From NCBI RefSeq assembly GCF_029784165.1, contig NC_073694.1, positions 43,287,362 through 43,351,361 on the forward strand: a stretch of 64,000 bases of DNA. Reading direction: 5' to 3'. The notes beneath the pieces are model-generated. The model did no database searches and was not told the DNA's origin. It saw only the letters and a list, made by a program, of their open reading frames with translations. The translations under genes and the position numbers were made by a program. Source of the stretch: Wyeomyia smithii. Its lineage: Eukaryota; Arthropoda; Insecta; Diptera; Culicidae. How positions within the stretch are numbered: the stretch's first letter is position 1; each line of letters starts with the position of its first letter. Below, piece by piece: positions 49,567-60,230 of this stretch.

Positions 49567-50089
49567 TCTATACATATAAAAATGCAGCTCTGTCTGTCTG
49601 TCTGTCTGTAGGTCTGTCTGTCTGTCTGTTCCATATAGGCTTGGAAACTACTGAACCGATCGGCGTGAAATTTTGTACGTAGGGATTTTAGTGGCCGAGA
49701 AAGGTGACTAAGATAGTTTGAGACCCCTCCCTCTTCTGGAAGGGAGGGGTACCATACAAATGAAACACAAATTCATGCACATCTCGAAAACTAATTCACC
49801 AAATAGAACCAAATTTGGCATGTAAATGTTTTTAGAGTTGACAAATATGTCCAAAATGGTGCGACACCCCTCTCTCTTATGTGAGGAACCAAATTCGGCA
49901 GGTGAATACTTTTAGGGGTAACAAAGATGTCTATAATGTTTCGACACCCCTCCTTTTTCTGAAAGGAGGGGTTCCACACAAATTTCTGCACATCTCGAGA
50001 AATGATCAAACAAATGGAACCAAATTTGATATGTTGAGGTTTTTGATAGCAAGAAAAATTTTCGACTCCAGCCGCCATTGTTAAATTTA

Positions 50090-51590
50090 AGATGGAAACT
50101 TCCGATTTCTATCCGGGAAATGTCTCCAAATATCATTTTAAAATCCAAGATGGCGACTTCCGGTTTCTAAAAAACAGCGGGGTATGACCAAATACCACCC
50201 AATATGGGTATTTCCGAAATCGTGATGATGCACTGAAACCTCAAATCGACCTCCGACAACATTTTAGGTTGTAAAATGGCGACTTCCGGTGACTGGAAAA
50301 CTGCCGAAAATGACCAAATATCACCTAATGTGGGTGTTTTTTCAACCAGGATGACGCTCAGAGGCCAGAAATTGTCTCCAAATGCCATTTTGAATTCCAA
50401 GATGGCGACTTCCGTTTTCTGAAAAACAGCGGAAAATGTCCAAATATAGGTATTTCCGGGATCGTTATGATGCACTGTAGCCACAAACGACCTCAGATAA
50501 CATTTTGAATTGTAAGATGGCGACTTCTGGTGACTGATGATGACCAAATACCACCTAATATGGGTGTTTCTTTAACCAAAATGACGCTCAAAGGCCAGCA
50601 ATAGACTCTGAATACCATTTTGAAATTCAAGATGGTGACTCCCGGTTTCTGAAAAACAGCGAGATATGACCAAATACCACCCGATATGGGTATTTCCGAA
50701 ATCGTGATGATGCATTGAAACCACAAATCGACCTCCGACAACTTTTTGAGTTGTAGAATGGCGACTTCCGGTGACTAAAAAACTGCCGAAAATGACTAAA
50801 TACCACATAATATGGGTGTTTCTTTAACCAGAATGATGCTCAGAGGCCAGAAATTGTCACAAAATGTCATTTTGAAATACAAGATGGCGACTACCGGTTT
50901 CTGAAAAATAGCCAAAAGTGACCAAATACCACCCAATATGAGTGTTTCTTTAAGGGAACATTCATAAATGACGTAGCATTCGGGGGTGAGGGGGGGGATT
51001 TGCAGTTTTGTGACGAAATGTGACGATGGGGTGGGTAGAGAGTCAAGCTACGTAGCGAATATGAAATCAAGAAAAAAAATAGGTTTGTTCTAATTGTTTT
51101 TTTAGTACTGTTTTGTCTGTTAAGGGTCGTTTTCAATACTTTATTACTTTTTCTTGATCATAATTGATGCAATGTATGTTCTTGATAATAAAATTTGCAA
51201 AAAAATAGATGAGAGGGGGGGGGGGGTTGTTATAAAGCTACGTCATTATCTAGAGAGGGTCTGCCACTTTGTGATGAAATGCTACGATGGGGGAGGGGGG
51301 AGTCAAAAAAACTCAAAAAAAAGCTACGTCATTTATGCATGCTCCTTAACCAGAATGATGCATGAAGCTAAAATTTGACCTCAGACACCATTTTGAATTG
51401 TTAGATGGCAACTTCTGGGAAACAGCCGAATACTACTACATATGAATATTTACGTAATCGAAATAATGTATAGAAGCCGAGAATTGACCCTGGAATTCGA
51501 AGATGACCACTTTCAGTTTCTTAAAAACAACGAAAATAACTGAATACCACCCAATATGAGTATTTCCGGAATAGGGGTGATGTACCAAAG
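50090..51590 (+). repeat. Alternating A/B minisatellite array inside the Helitron-like element
   Basis: Monomers of about 115-127 bases come in two types. Type A reads 'cgacttccggtttctgaaaa' and later 'atttccgaaatcgtgatgat'. Type B reads 'cgacttccggtgactg' and later 'gtttctttaaccagaatgac'. A units start at about 50149, 50401, 50632 and 50884; B units start at about 50275, 50515 and 50757. The array is thus a dimer of about 240-250 bases repeated more than three times. Degraded units continue after the MITE to about 51590. Apparent proteins here are repeat artefacts. Confidence 0.82.
50954..51345. mobile_element. TTAA MITE in a B monomer, empty site visible in neighbours
   Basis: TTAA lies at 50950-50953 and 51346-51349. 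The ends are inverted: GGGAACATTCATAAATGACG and, reverse-complemented, GGAGCATGCATAAATGACG. The interrupted monomer reads 'gtttcTTAA|' and '|TTAAccagaatgatg'. Neighbouring B monomers at 50567-50582 and 50820 read 'gtttctttaaccagaatga' without interruption. This defines the insertion and the TTAA duplication exactly. The interior has G-runs and two related halves around 'gctacg'. No transposase; piggyBac-type target. Confidence 0.9.
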
Positions 51591-51737
51591 GCAAAAGACG
51601 AGGATGTTGTCATTCCGATAAAACCAATAATTTCAAGCGATATAAACTAAACGCAAGAAATCAATGAATTTGGAATATTGAAAATTATCAAACTAAACAC
51701 AAAAATAGGCTGGACGAAGTTTGCCGGGTCAGCTAGT

Positions 51738-53127
51738 ACTGTATAAAAGAAAGCAGACTCTTAGTTATTGCCAAGAATGCTTGAAAATGAGATCTCACAT
51801 CAACCGCTAATTTGATTCAAGTTCCGAAATTCCCACTAACCGGAGCAATCAATTATTCTCGAAACAGACAAATTCGAAAAGTGTGGTAAACTCATCCTTT
51901 TGCGACAATGCAGTTGTCCCAAAAAAGGTCTCTCCAGAGCGCGTTAATTGCCACCACCACCGTTTCAGTCGGCGCTCCATTCACACAGCGAACCGGTGCG
52001 ATCGAGTGCAATACTTCAAAAAAACACTACCTCAAACGCTCTAGCGCGCTAGTTACAAAGGATGACCGCAGTGGGTTCTGTCCGAATCAGCGCGTGTGGC
52101 ACCGCTGGAGACCGTAATTTCAGACATTGCCCGAAAGTGTCCCACTATCATCGGGTAGGGATCTGAGTGGGACAAATTGATGCTACAAAGAAGAGTGCGT
52201 GACCGTACGGCTGGCCGAGTGTAAAATGTGCTTAACCAAACCAGCCATTGTGTTATCAATTGCCGCTTCTTCTGATTACGTGTTCAACATCCCATCGAAG
52301 GTCATTAAGCGACATGCGTTTTAATTACAGTTAAACGTACCACTCGTGGGTGGAGCTCGTTTATCAATTAAAACATCACACTAATTTGGACGCAAATGAA
52401 TGTCATTTTCGCGAAATGAATAGTACTCAATTATTCAACTGGTGATGCTTTCCTGATCAAGCAGCTCGGGCGGCACGTTTTGAAGGGGAATGTTAAAGTG
52501 TATGCTCGGGAGCCTGTTCCGACAATTAATATATTATTCGAAATATGTTTTTTATTTTTATATTTTTTCTATAGCTCAGCTCTCCAATTACGAATAGATT
52601 GATTTATTTTAACAGTATTTTTACATCAGTACATTTTGTCAACATAGATTTGCTGCTGTTACCTGCTAAATTATCGGAGCCAAGTGTGAAAAGTGACTGT
52701 CAACCATGCGGTGGAGAATCCTGCTGTGCGCCAAACATTCATCTTTGCCACGACCGGCTGCCAGCGGCATCCCAATCCCTAGCGAATACGTCAGTCAGGC
52801 TAGAACGATACGGTAGCAGCAGAAGCAGCCGCCGCTTCCAGGAAAATCAACCTAATCAACTGATTTCAAGTGCCAGCGCCATTTGCGATTGTTGTTCTGC
52901 TGCGGATGGGTGTCCGTGACTGTGTACACACCGGTGACAGTGTGATGTCGTTCATTAACCGCTGCCGGTGCTCAAGATAGATTGGCGTGGCGTGTGAAAA
53001 TCAGGGCAATTCCGGGACACTGTTATAAAAAAAGGAAAGTTTTGTATTTTTATATCGCTAAATGTAAAAAGTTTTCAGTATTTTAGTTTCTTGTTTCAGT
53101 ATTACCATTTGATTCGCGAATTGGATA
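51738..53127. other. Unique-looking DNA, no gene recognised
   Basis: It is more G/C-rich than the repeats. Frames of 68-106 codons have no motif; the 106-codon frame at 52599-52919 is Ser/Cys-rich but unrecognised. Probably host non-coding DNA. Confidence 0.4.
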
Positions 53128-53372
53128 TAGGGTAATCGCTCCATTATTCATCTCAACAGCTTGGTGCACCTATATTCATCTTATTTCTCTCATTTGTACA
53201 ATTTACCGTCAAATTCCTACAAATTTTTGAAAGTAAATCTATTTGCTTCTCGATTTTCTCAAGTGGCTGAAAGTTTTACGTTGAAAATATGGTAAAATTT
53301 GACGATAATTGATCAAAAAGGCGCGATGAGATGAATATAGGTACTGAGATGAATATAGGAGCGGTTACCCTA
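53128..53372 (+). mobile_element. 245-bp MITE with TAGGGTAAYCGCTCC ends
   Basis: The left end TAGGGTAATCGCTCC and the right end, reverse-complemented, TAGGGTAACCGCTCC are inverted and remain similar for about 30 bases. 'agatgaatatagg' is directly repeated near the right end. A shortened copy in opposite orientation lies at 39240-39392. The target duplication is not clear. No coding capacity. Confidence 0.78.
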
Positions 53373-53531
53373 TTACCACAATGTCTGAACCAGGTTTGTA
53401 AACGGTCAACACAACAACAGTAATCAGAATGCAGAATTTCCAGTCTTCTCGATGAAGAAAATTCTCAACAAATAATTTTATTGATTTAAAGTTTATAAAG
53501 CTATTGTTCAGCAGATTCCAGCTGAATTTAA

Positions 53532-53776
53532 GGTGTAACGTCGTTGAATCCAAAAATGGCCGACTTCGAACCGCCACTTCGAATTTTCAAAGGCACAAGA
53601 CTCGAAAATAGTTATTGCGTTCCCTGTGAAAATTCTGTTTTATGTTTGCTGTGGTGATGCAAACAAAAAATAGCGTTTTCACAGGGAACGCAATAACTAT
53701 TTCCGAGTCTTGTGCCTTTGAAAATTCAAAGTGGTGGATCGAAGTCGGCAATTTTGGGATTCAACGACGTTTCACC
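53532..53776. mobile_element. Near-perfect 245-bp foldback element, TTAA-type
   Basis: The element is one long palindrome: arms of about 115 bases pair almost completely around a small loop near 53650. The arms share words such as 'ttttcaaaggcacaagactc' and 'atagttattgcgttccctgt'. The outer ends are GGTGTAACG and CGTTTCACC. It is flanked by TTAA (53528-53531) and TTGA (53777-53780), the latter probably a mutated TTAA. An arm of the same family at 56548-56664 ends in an intact TTAA. Transcription would give a long hairpin RNA, a possible small-RNA source (inference). Confidence 0.85.
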
Positions 53777-53780
53777 TTGA

Positions 53781-54248
53781 GTCTAATAACCAAACTGTAT
53801 GTAGGGATTTTCAGTAATGGGGGTAAAATAGAGTAACGTTTATCGATCACTGAATCGGCCACTGCTTGCGGCATGAACATTGACAATCGCTCGCAGCGTT
53901 GTGGCACCTCAGTTACTGACCTGAGCAAGTAATACTCAAAAACTTTCGAAATTCTAAAATGTTTTGGATCAATCCACCGGTACGCGACAAATTTTCGTTT
54001 CTACGATGGAAATCAATTTTTTAACGAGTTCGCAATATCCGTTAAATCAATCGCAATCAAATTTGAACCTGTAAAATATTAAGTTTAGAAAATATGCAGG
54101 TTAAAATTTGTTTCGGTTGCTTTGCTCGTCTATACGCAACAACACGGTACTCTGAGGACCACCGCGGTCATGTTAGGTAATGTGTTACTTATCCCGCTCA
54201 AAATAATTTACTGGTTCCTTCTTCGTTATTCTGACTGGAAGCAAGCTT
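53781..54248. other. Unassigned DNA, nothing recognised
   Basis: No gene, no clear repeat; sits between two elements. Confidence 0.35.
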
Positions 54249-54589
54249 CCCAAGTAACCGAAAGTTCGGATAAAAATAGAATTCATAGACTAATCAGCCA
54301 ATCTAACGATCATGAATAGTTCGCATTTGTTGAATAAACTTCTAGTAGCATGCAAAGCAGCTTCTAAACCGAACTAGAAAGTTCACATTAAGTTCGATTA
54401 GGTCGCTGAACAGACCGCTATTCAGCTTGAAAAGAAAACTTCAAAATTCTTAAAAATAAAATCAATCTGCATTTTTTCAATTCCCTCACTCATCATTCGT
54501 GTTGCTTCAATCCCATGATAATCATTTACTGAAGAAATTTAGATCAGAAGAATAATGTCTGGCTTCATTTATTATTAAATTTCATTTTT

Positions 54590-54685
54590 TTTTTGCAACT
54601 TACTACACAAGCTTCGAACTCGAGTCCTCTCTCTTTGAAGCCTAGATTCATACCACTGCTCCGTTCCAGCTATATGAGATCAGCC
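54590..54685 (-). repeat. tRNA-like / SINE-head remnant
   Basis: On the minus strand, 'ggagcagtggtatgaat' resembles an A box region, and 'cgagttcgaagc' about 35 bases later resembles a degraded B box. No complete cloverleaf. Confidence 0.3.
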
Positions 54686-55330
54686 TCGATTTTACTCGAT
54701 TTTACTCGATGATTTCTCCTCATTACCTACAGCTACACGTTCATAGCTAGGAACATACCGGGTCTCTCGTTCAGCTTGAAAGTTCAGATGAAGTACAAGC
54801 GGAACCTCATGCGAACTAGAAAGTTCAGAAAAGGCTGACGCGGAACTTTTTCTGAACTTTCAAGTTTAGAAAAAGTACACGCAGAGCGCAATATGAACTT
54901 TAGTCTGACAGTTCTCTAGTTTGTTTTGATTTTGCTGCAGTTCGTTGGTAATGTAATTGAAAAAGGTTGTGTACGCAATATTTTCCTCCCAAACGTTTAT
55001 TCAAAATTTATTCTGATAAGCAGTATACACAAAATATGATAAATGTTCAAAATCGATAAAAACTTTTTCGGTCAATAGATATACTGTTTTCTGGGTATCT
55101 GAATTGATTATTGAGTTCCTGTAAGGTAACAAAAGACAAAGTGTTTAGATAGAGAAAGCCTCTAAGCACCATAATATTACCTGTTGGAATCATAGCTTTG
55201 TTTTCTTTTTGCCATTAATTTGGGTAATAAAGTTCCGATGATAATCAAATAAATCATATTTCTTCATTGTTTTTGAAAAACTTATTTTTTATCATCAATT
55301 CTGTAACAAACTTCATTTTTGGGAAGGGGA

Positions 55331-55680
55331 AGTAAGCAGCTTCTCCTGAACCTTCGTGCTGATTAGAAGTACGGATAAAACGCTAACCGAACTTCAATTC
55401 TAAGGGGTTTGAAGTTCAAGTGTGAACTTTATGTGAATTCTAAGGTTCCAATGAAGAGTAGTAAGCAGATTCTACTGAACTTTCGTGCTGATTAGAAGTA
55501 CGGATAAAATGTTAACCGAACTTTAATTTCCGGGGGTTTTGAAGTTCACGTGTGAACTTTATGTGAACTTTGAGGTTCCAATAAAGGGGAACAAGCAGCT
55601 TCTCATGAACTTTTAAGTTGCTTCCAGGTGTTAACGGTACTTTATTTGGAATGAAGTTCGGTTTGTGAGTAATGTGTCTT
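55331..55680 (+). repeat. 129-130-bp tandem repeat, about 2.6 copies
   Basis: Units begin 'agtaagcagcttctcctgaac' or close variants at 55331, 55460 and 55590, giving periods of 129 and 130 bases. Each contains 'agaagtacggataaaa' and 'gtgaactttatgtgaa'. It lies inside the CCCAAG-ended element. Confidence 0.8.
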
Positions 55681-56220
55681 CTTGTTCAGCAAGAAAGTTC
55701 CGCAGAACCAAATCCGAACCTTATGTGAACTTCTAAGTTCATTTGTGAAGTAAAATTCGAACTTCTGGCTGCTTGGGTTAAATTTATATCTTTCAATGAT
55801 CCCAATAATTTCAGTAGGAAGAAGGTGGGTTTTGTTATGTCGAACTAAAACGCGCACAACACTCAGGGCAATTTGAAACTGAGCAATTTCGAATGGTACG
55901 CGACCAAGAACTCATCAAGAAATGGCTATTTTCAATCTGAAAGTCCTCAGAGGAACCAGTCATTTACCTTTCTGTATTACACCTCTATCTTCAAAATGAA
56001 AACTGCACTTAATTTCACATGGTGCAGACGAGAGGGGTTAAATGTAAATCCCTCCAAAACAACTTATGTTCCGTTCACCCGAAAAAGGAACTACATTATT
56101 CCTAAACTGCGGTTGGAAGACTCCGATATAAAGATTTCCACTGAAGCCAAAGATTTGGGAATCATAGTTGACCAGAAACTGAGCTGGAACACTCAAATCG
56201 AAAAAGCTGGGGTCTCAAAC

Positions 56221-56391
56221 CGCGCCGGGGCGCGCAGCGAGCAAGGTGGTTCGATCAAGTGGAAGACGACCTGCAGGGCCTCCACACACGACATGGCTGG
56301 CGAGCTGCAGCCGTGGACTGAATTGAATGGAGATGACTTCTCCAAACAGCAAAGGACACTTCGGCCTGGAGCTGACTGGTAAGTGAGTAAG
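56221..56391 (+). mobile_element. 171-bp 5'-truncated RTE-like tail with 11-bp target duplication
   Basis: GGGTCTCAAAC flanks the insert at 56210-56220 and 56392-56402. The insert encodes, with stops, 'RWFDQVEDDLQGL', 'GWRAAAVD' and 'LLQTAKD', the extreme C-terminus of RTE-like ORF2 (the region after the R-G-R-P-R-T-R-W motif). It is followed directly by the duplication. This is a textbook 5'-truncated copy landing inside another retrotransposon's RT. Confidence 0.85.
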
Positions 56392-56547
56392 GGGTCTCAA
56401 ACCCAGCATGATATATTGGATATACCTATAAAACAATAATCATACCCGGAATAACCTACGCCTCGCTAGTTTGGTGACCCAAAACCACTGAAACATCCAC
56501 TCAAGCTAAACTTGGCAAAACCCAAAGATGGTGAAGCAAGCATAAAA

Positions 56548-56664
56548 TAGAATTTTCATAGGGAACGCATTAACTATTTCCCAGTCTTGTGCTTTGGAAA
56601 ATTTGAAGAGGTGACTCGCAGTCGGCCATTTTTGGATTCAATGAGGTTACACCTTAATCGACAG
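56548..56664. mobile_element. Single arm of the foldback family
   Basis: It matches the right arm of 53532-53776 in the same orientation ('tcatagggaacgcattaact', 'agtcttgtgctttg', 'cggccatttttggattcaa') and ends 'ggttacacc|TTAA'. The other arm is missing. Confidence 0.75.
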
Positions 56665-56924
56665 TTCAATTTAAAAAAGGAGATCTAACAGGACACCTGA
56701 GAATACTGGAAGATTTCAAAATAAATGATCTAATAAAAAGTGAAGAGGAAACCATATTTCGAAATTCCCTACAGAATATTAGAGATAGAACGAGAAAGTT
56801 GGCAACAAGGTAGACCCACAATTCAGGAAGGCTCACTTTGCTTCTACACAGACGATTCTAAAATGAATGGTTCCGCGGGTGCGGGATTCACAGGATCAGG
56901 AATTTATAATTTTTTCCCATGGGA

Positions 56925-57200
56925 CACTGCACAATGGTCCAGAAACCAAATTTAGGGGGAAATTTGGGTTGAGCTCTATAGTAACATTTTAGAGAAAAAC
57001 TTTCTTCCACAAAGTTGTTACATATGATAAAGCGCTATTGCAAAATTATCAAAAATTAGGGTGACCAGCATTTTCGATGCAATCAAATATCATACTTTTT
57101 TATCTTTGTAGATAAAAAAAAATTTGTTCTACAATGTTATAGCTCCATTATTTTAAGTAACTTTGTAAAAAAGTTTTTCTCTATCTTCGAAAACAACCGA
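56925..57200. repeat. Dispersed repeat starting 'gcacaatggtcca'
   Basis: 'cactgcacaatggtccagaa' cuts off the RNase H relic here. The same word 'gctgcacaatggtccaa' ends the endonuclease fragment at 6578. 'cttccacaaagttgtta' follows. The other edge is not defined. Confidence 0.5.
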
Positions 57201-58049
57201 TTTATATTGAAAAAACACATTTTACCCTCTAACTTTTCTATATCAAGTTTCATCTCAAAACTGTCTTTGAACGACTTTTAGAACTTTTTAAGAGAAACAA
57301 TTTACAATACTGACATCGTAAATATCTCAATTTTACTCAAAGTTATCGATAGTTTTCATCAAAAAATATGCGTTTTTCTTCGTATGCCCACGTTTTGTAC
57401 GTGCGAGGAGTGACATCCCAAGTAACAAAACTGGCTTTTCAATGTTTTATAGCGCGGTTTTAGCTGTATTAAGCACTATAATTCTCTAATCGAACCAATA
57501 TTGTTACAAGGGATGTTGGTGGCGAGCGGGCCAGGCCGGAGTAATCCGGGCTACCTAGCCCGGAGGATTTGCAATGACCCGGATATATGGAGCGCTGTTC
57601 AGCCGCCTCTCAGATTGTCCTGGAGCTGCAACGTGTGTGGCGGTCAACCACCAACACGTCACTGTTAGCTAATTGCGTGTCTCTAAGTAGTTAGCTTATA
57701 ACATTATAAAAGTAAGTAGGGTTGGAGACTGGAGGGGTTTCAGTGGGTCCGGAACAGGGGAGTGTAACTACTAAGTTTCATTCCCACACCCTAAGTTCTA
57801 ATTCCAGGTGTCTGTTTGCAGATTTTCCCACCACCTTTAAAAAAAGTGTAGTGGTTTGGAGCAGCCTAACATAATTACGCTAGAGCATCAAATGTGTCAT
57901 GTCCAACACACATCGATTGTACAGTCTTAATATGGATGTGGTTTCTCACGGTTCATGCTGTAGCAAGAGCATGATTTACAGGACCAGCAACAAGCGGCAG
58001 AGCCGCAGCTCATTTGAACACAACAAGCCTCAGCAGGCGACTCTTTCGA
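57201..58049. other. Unassigned DNA with a GC-rich hairpin
   Basis: CCGGGCTA/TAGCCCGG forms a perfect 8-bp stem with a 2-base loop at 57546-57563, in a G/C-rich stretch (57520-57660). The second half may be the 3' UTR of the minus-strand retrotransposon that follows. No gene recognised. Confidence 0.4.
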
Positions 58050-58640
58050 TCGCAGCGTTTCACAGCAGTCGAATCAACCTGCATAACCGTACTGAACATG
58101 TACCAATCAGACGAGACCCGTGGTGGCTCATGCTGTGTCAAGAAGTTGTCGCCACGTTGCTCGGTTTTGGGCTGTGTTTCGCCAGTTCCCCAGGCGTCTT
58201 ATCACCCGGGCCATCGTGCACGCAACCCCTCTTTATTTCTGGTGCCGGTAGGGTTGCTGGAGAGAAGTGACAGGGTTATCGTCCGGCAACGTTACGACGT
58301 AACTGGCTCACAGCAATCTAATTTTCGACAGGTGTGCAACAGGGTGCGCGTGCGCCGTCGTCTTTCTCCGTCATCCGTATGTACTCCACCGTGAATAGTT
58401 CGCAGAACCTTCCGTTCGAAAACTCCAAGACCGTTAAGGTCCTTCGCGAAAAGTGTTGTTGTATCGATTCCTTAGAGGACTACCGGTCTTAACAGGGTTT
58501 TGTACAACGTTAACACCATGCGTCGGCGCACTCGACCCGATCGAAGGCACGATTTCACGCCTAGATGCGCCTCTGCTCTCTCTTTGCTGGTGCTCGTCGG
58601 CGGTCACCAGAGACCCCAAATACACGAACTCATCCATCAC
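58050..58640 (-). pseudogene. C-terminal region of the RTE-like element
   Basis: The frame 58640-58434 begins 'DEFVYLGSLVT', the conserved segment after the thumb. Further on, with stops, minus-strand words 'LEFSNGRFCELF' and 'NPTGTRNKEGLRARW' correspond to the 'E.R.K.LR.I' and 'R-G-R-P-R-T-R-W' modules of the family. The 3' end is not sharply defined. Confidence 0.68.
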
Positions 58641-58691
58641 CTCGAGTTCACCGCCGTCTACGGAAACTTGAGTTGGGAGGCTGACGCTGTT

Positions 58692-59735
58692 CTACTTGGA
58701 GCCGCTGGCCCGCATGTATTTCGTTTTCGACACACCTATTCGCACTGTGGTTCGTTCGGCTTTGGCTTTCAGTCGGGCGTAAGATTCCTCCGCCATCGCA
58801 AAGTTACATGTTATGATGTCAAAATCATCCACGAAGCCCAGAAGCTGAACAGACTTTGTGAAAATCGTGCTACTCGTGTCGATGCCCGCCCTCCGGATCA
58901 CACCCTCAAGGGCGATGTTAAACAGCAAACAGGAAAGTCCATCATCTTGTCTCAACTCTCTGCGCGATTCAAAGGAACTCGAGAGTATCCACGAACCACA
59001 CACGTAGCACATCACTTGCGCCATGGTGGCTCTGATCAATCGAGTCAGTTTATCCGGAAATCCGTTGTCGTGCATGATCTGCCATAGCTGTTCTCGATCG
59101 ACTGTATCATGGGCCGCCGTGAAGTCAATGAAAATATGGTGTGTGGGCACGTTGTACTTCCTGCATTCCTGTAAGATCTGTCGGATTGAGAAGATCTGGT
59201 CCGTGGTGGCACGGGCTCCCATGAAACCCGTTTGGTACTGACCCACGAACCTCCTGGTTAAAGGTGATAGAGGACGGAACAGGATATGTGAGAGTATTTT
59301 GTAGGCGGCATTGATAAGCGAGATACCGCGATAGTTGCGGCACTCCAGCTTGTCGCCCTTTTTGTAGATGGGACAGACGACTCCCTCCATTTACTCGTCT
59401 GGCAGTTTTTCCTCCTCCCAAATCCTGGAAATGACCCAGTGCAGCGCTCTAGCCAGCGCCTCTCTTCCATGTTTCAAGAGCTCGCTCGGCAGTCTGTCTT
59501 TGCCTGCGGCTTTGTTGTTTTTCAGCTTCCCGCTCTCATGAAGAACTTCATGAATATCGGGGGCTGGTACTCGGTCATCCGCTGCTGGTGCTCCTAGCTC
59601 AGTTCTTGCTCCGCTTCTGTTTACTGTTTCGCCATTCAGGTGTCCATCGAAGTACTCCTTCCACCTGTCGACCACCTCGCTGGCATCCATGAAAAGGTTC
59701 CCATCCGCGTCGTTGCACATGTCGGCTTGCGGCAC
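58692..59735 (-). pseudogene. Linker and reverse transcriptase of the RTE-like element
   Basis: The linker frame (59735-59391) has 'VVDRWKEYFDGHLNGE', 'LKNNKAAGKDRLPSELLKHG' and 'WEEEKLPDE'. After one stop, the RT frame of 232 codons (59390-58692) reads 'CRNYRGISLINAAYKILS', 'YQTGFMGARATTDQIFSIRQ', first catalytic motif 'FIDFTAAHDT', 'LRQDDGLSCLLFNIALEG' and the YADD-equivalent 'GFVDDFDII'. The first Ala of YADD is Val here, but both Asp remain. The first RT Asp in 'IDF' is intact. The S-C-L-L for S-P-L-L change and the R-Q-D-D form show decay. Confidence 0.88.
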
Positions 59736-60230
59736 ATAGCTTTTGCGGACTGGTTTACCTTTTCATAGAACTTCCGCGTTACACTGGCACGGTACAGCTG
59801 CTCCAGCTCCTCATGTTCACGATCCTCTTACTGACGCTTCCTCGTCTGAGAATCGTGGTCATGTCGTTCCGTGCCCGTTTGTAATTGGCCTTGTTCTCTC
59901 TCGTTGACCTGCCCAAGTATATCGCCCAAGTCTGGTTCTTCTCCTTCACCGCTGTTTCGCACTCCCCGTTATACCAGTCGTTTCTGCCACTCGGTGCTTC
60001 CACTCCTAGTGTCGCCGTTGCGATCTCCCCGATAGCTGTGCGAATGCTGCACCAGCCGTCTTCGAGAGGCAATGCGCCCAGCCCCCCCGCCGTGGGTAGC
60101 ACCGCTTCAAGCTGTTGCGCGTATTCCTCCGCAGCCTAGGAGTTCCAGAGCTGCTTAGTGTTGAGCCGCGACGCTCGGCGGTGTCGCGCGTAGTATACGG
60201 TCGACAGTTTTGAGGGTAATGATACCGCAA

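Larger units (their letters stand above)
49567..51736 (+). mobile_element. Helitron-like non-autonomous element, apparently complete
   Basis: The left end is A|TCTATACATATAAAAATG followed by (TGTC)n. The right end is GACGAAGTTTGCCGGGTCAG|CTAG|T. A 5' TC start, a 3' CTAG end and an A/T insertion point without duplication are Helitron hallmarks. A G/C-rich element just before the end could form the usual short hairpin. Between the ends are 'ctactgaaccgatcggcg', two subrepeats of about 125 bases at 49790-50030, then a minisatellite array. No Rep/helicase frame is present, so it depends on a partner. A diverged left end of the same family lies at 22712. The total is 2170 bases, of which about 396 are a later MITE. 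Confidence 0.8.
54249..55777. mobile_element. CCCAAG-ended element with 129-bp tandem repeats
   Basis: Left end CCCAAGTAACCGAAAGTTCG and right end, reverse-complemented, CCCAAGCAGCCAGAAGTTCG are inverted over about 20 bases with a few changes. The flanks TT and TT fit a 2-base duplication. 'gaactt' and 'aagttc' words are frequent inside. The end type matches the proposed element at 24675-33502, and a lone CCCAAGTAAC occurs at 57419. No transposase frame. Confidence 0.65.
55873..56930 (+). pseudogene. Non-LTR RT thumb and RNase H relic, interrupted three times
   Basis: The frame from 55873 contains 'GLNVNPSKTTYVPFTRKR' and 'KDLGIIVDQKLSWN', the RT thumb of an LOA/R1/I-type element. A 171-base retroposed insert (56221-56391) interrupts it. 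Then 'PGITYASLVW' and 'KLGKTQRW' follow near 56445-56530, then a foldback arm (56548-56664). The frame at 56740-56955 contains 'FYTDDSKMNGSAGAG', the RNase H start, in which Gly of the usual TDGS is Asp. It then runs into a dispersed repeat at about 56925. Upstream RT palm and endonuclease are missing. Confidence 0.72.

Noticed and set aside
50149..50890. CRISPR-like regular repeats
   Set aside because: Repeats are long, diverged, directly adjacent monomers without spacers, inside a Helitron-like element of an animal genome.
58500..59087. 195-codon plus-strand frame
   Set aside because: Antisense to the RTE-like RT, which has clear catalytic motifs on the minus strand.
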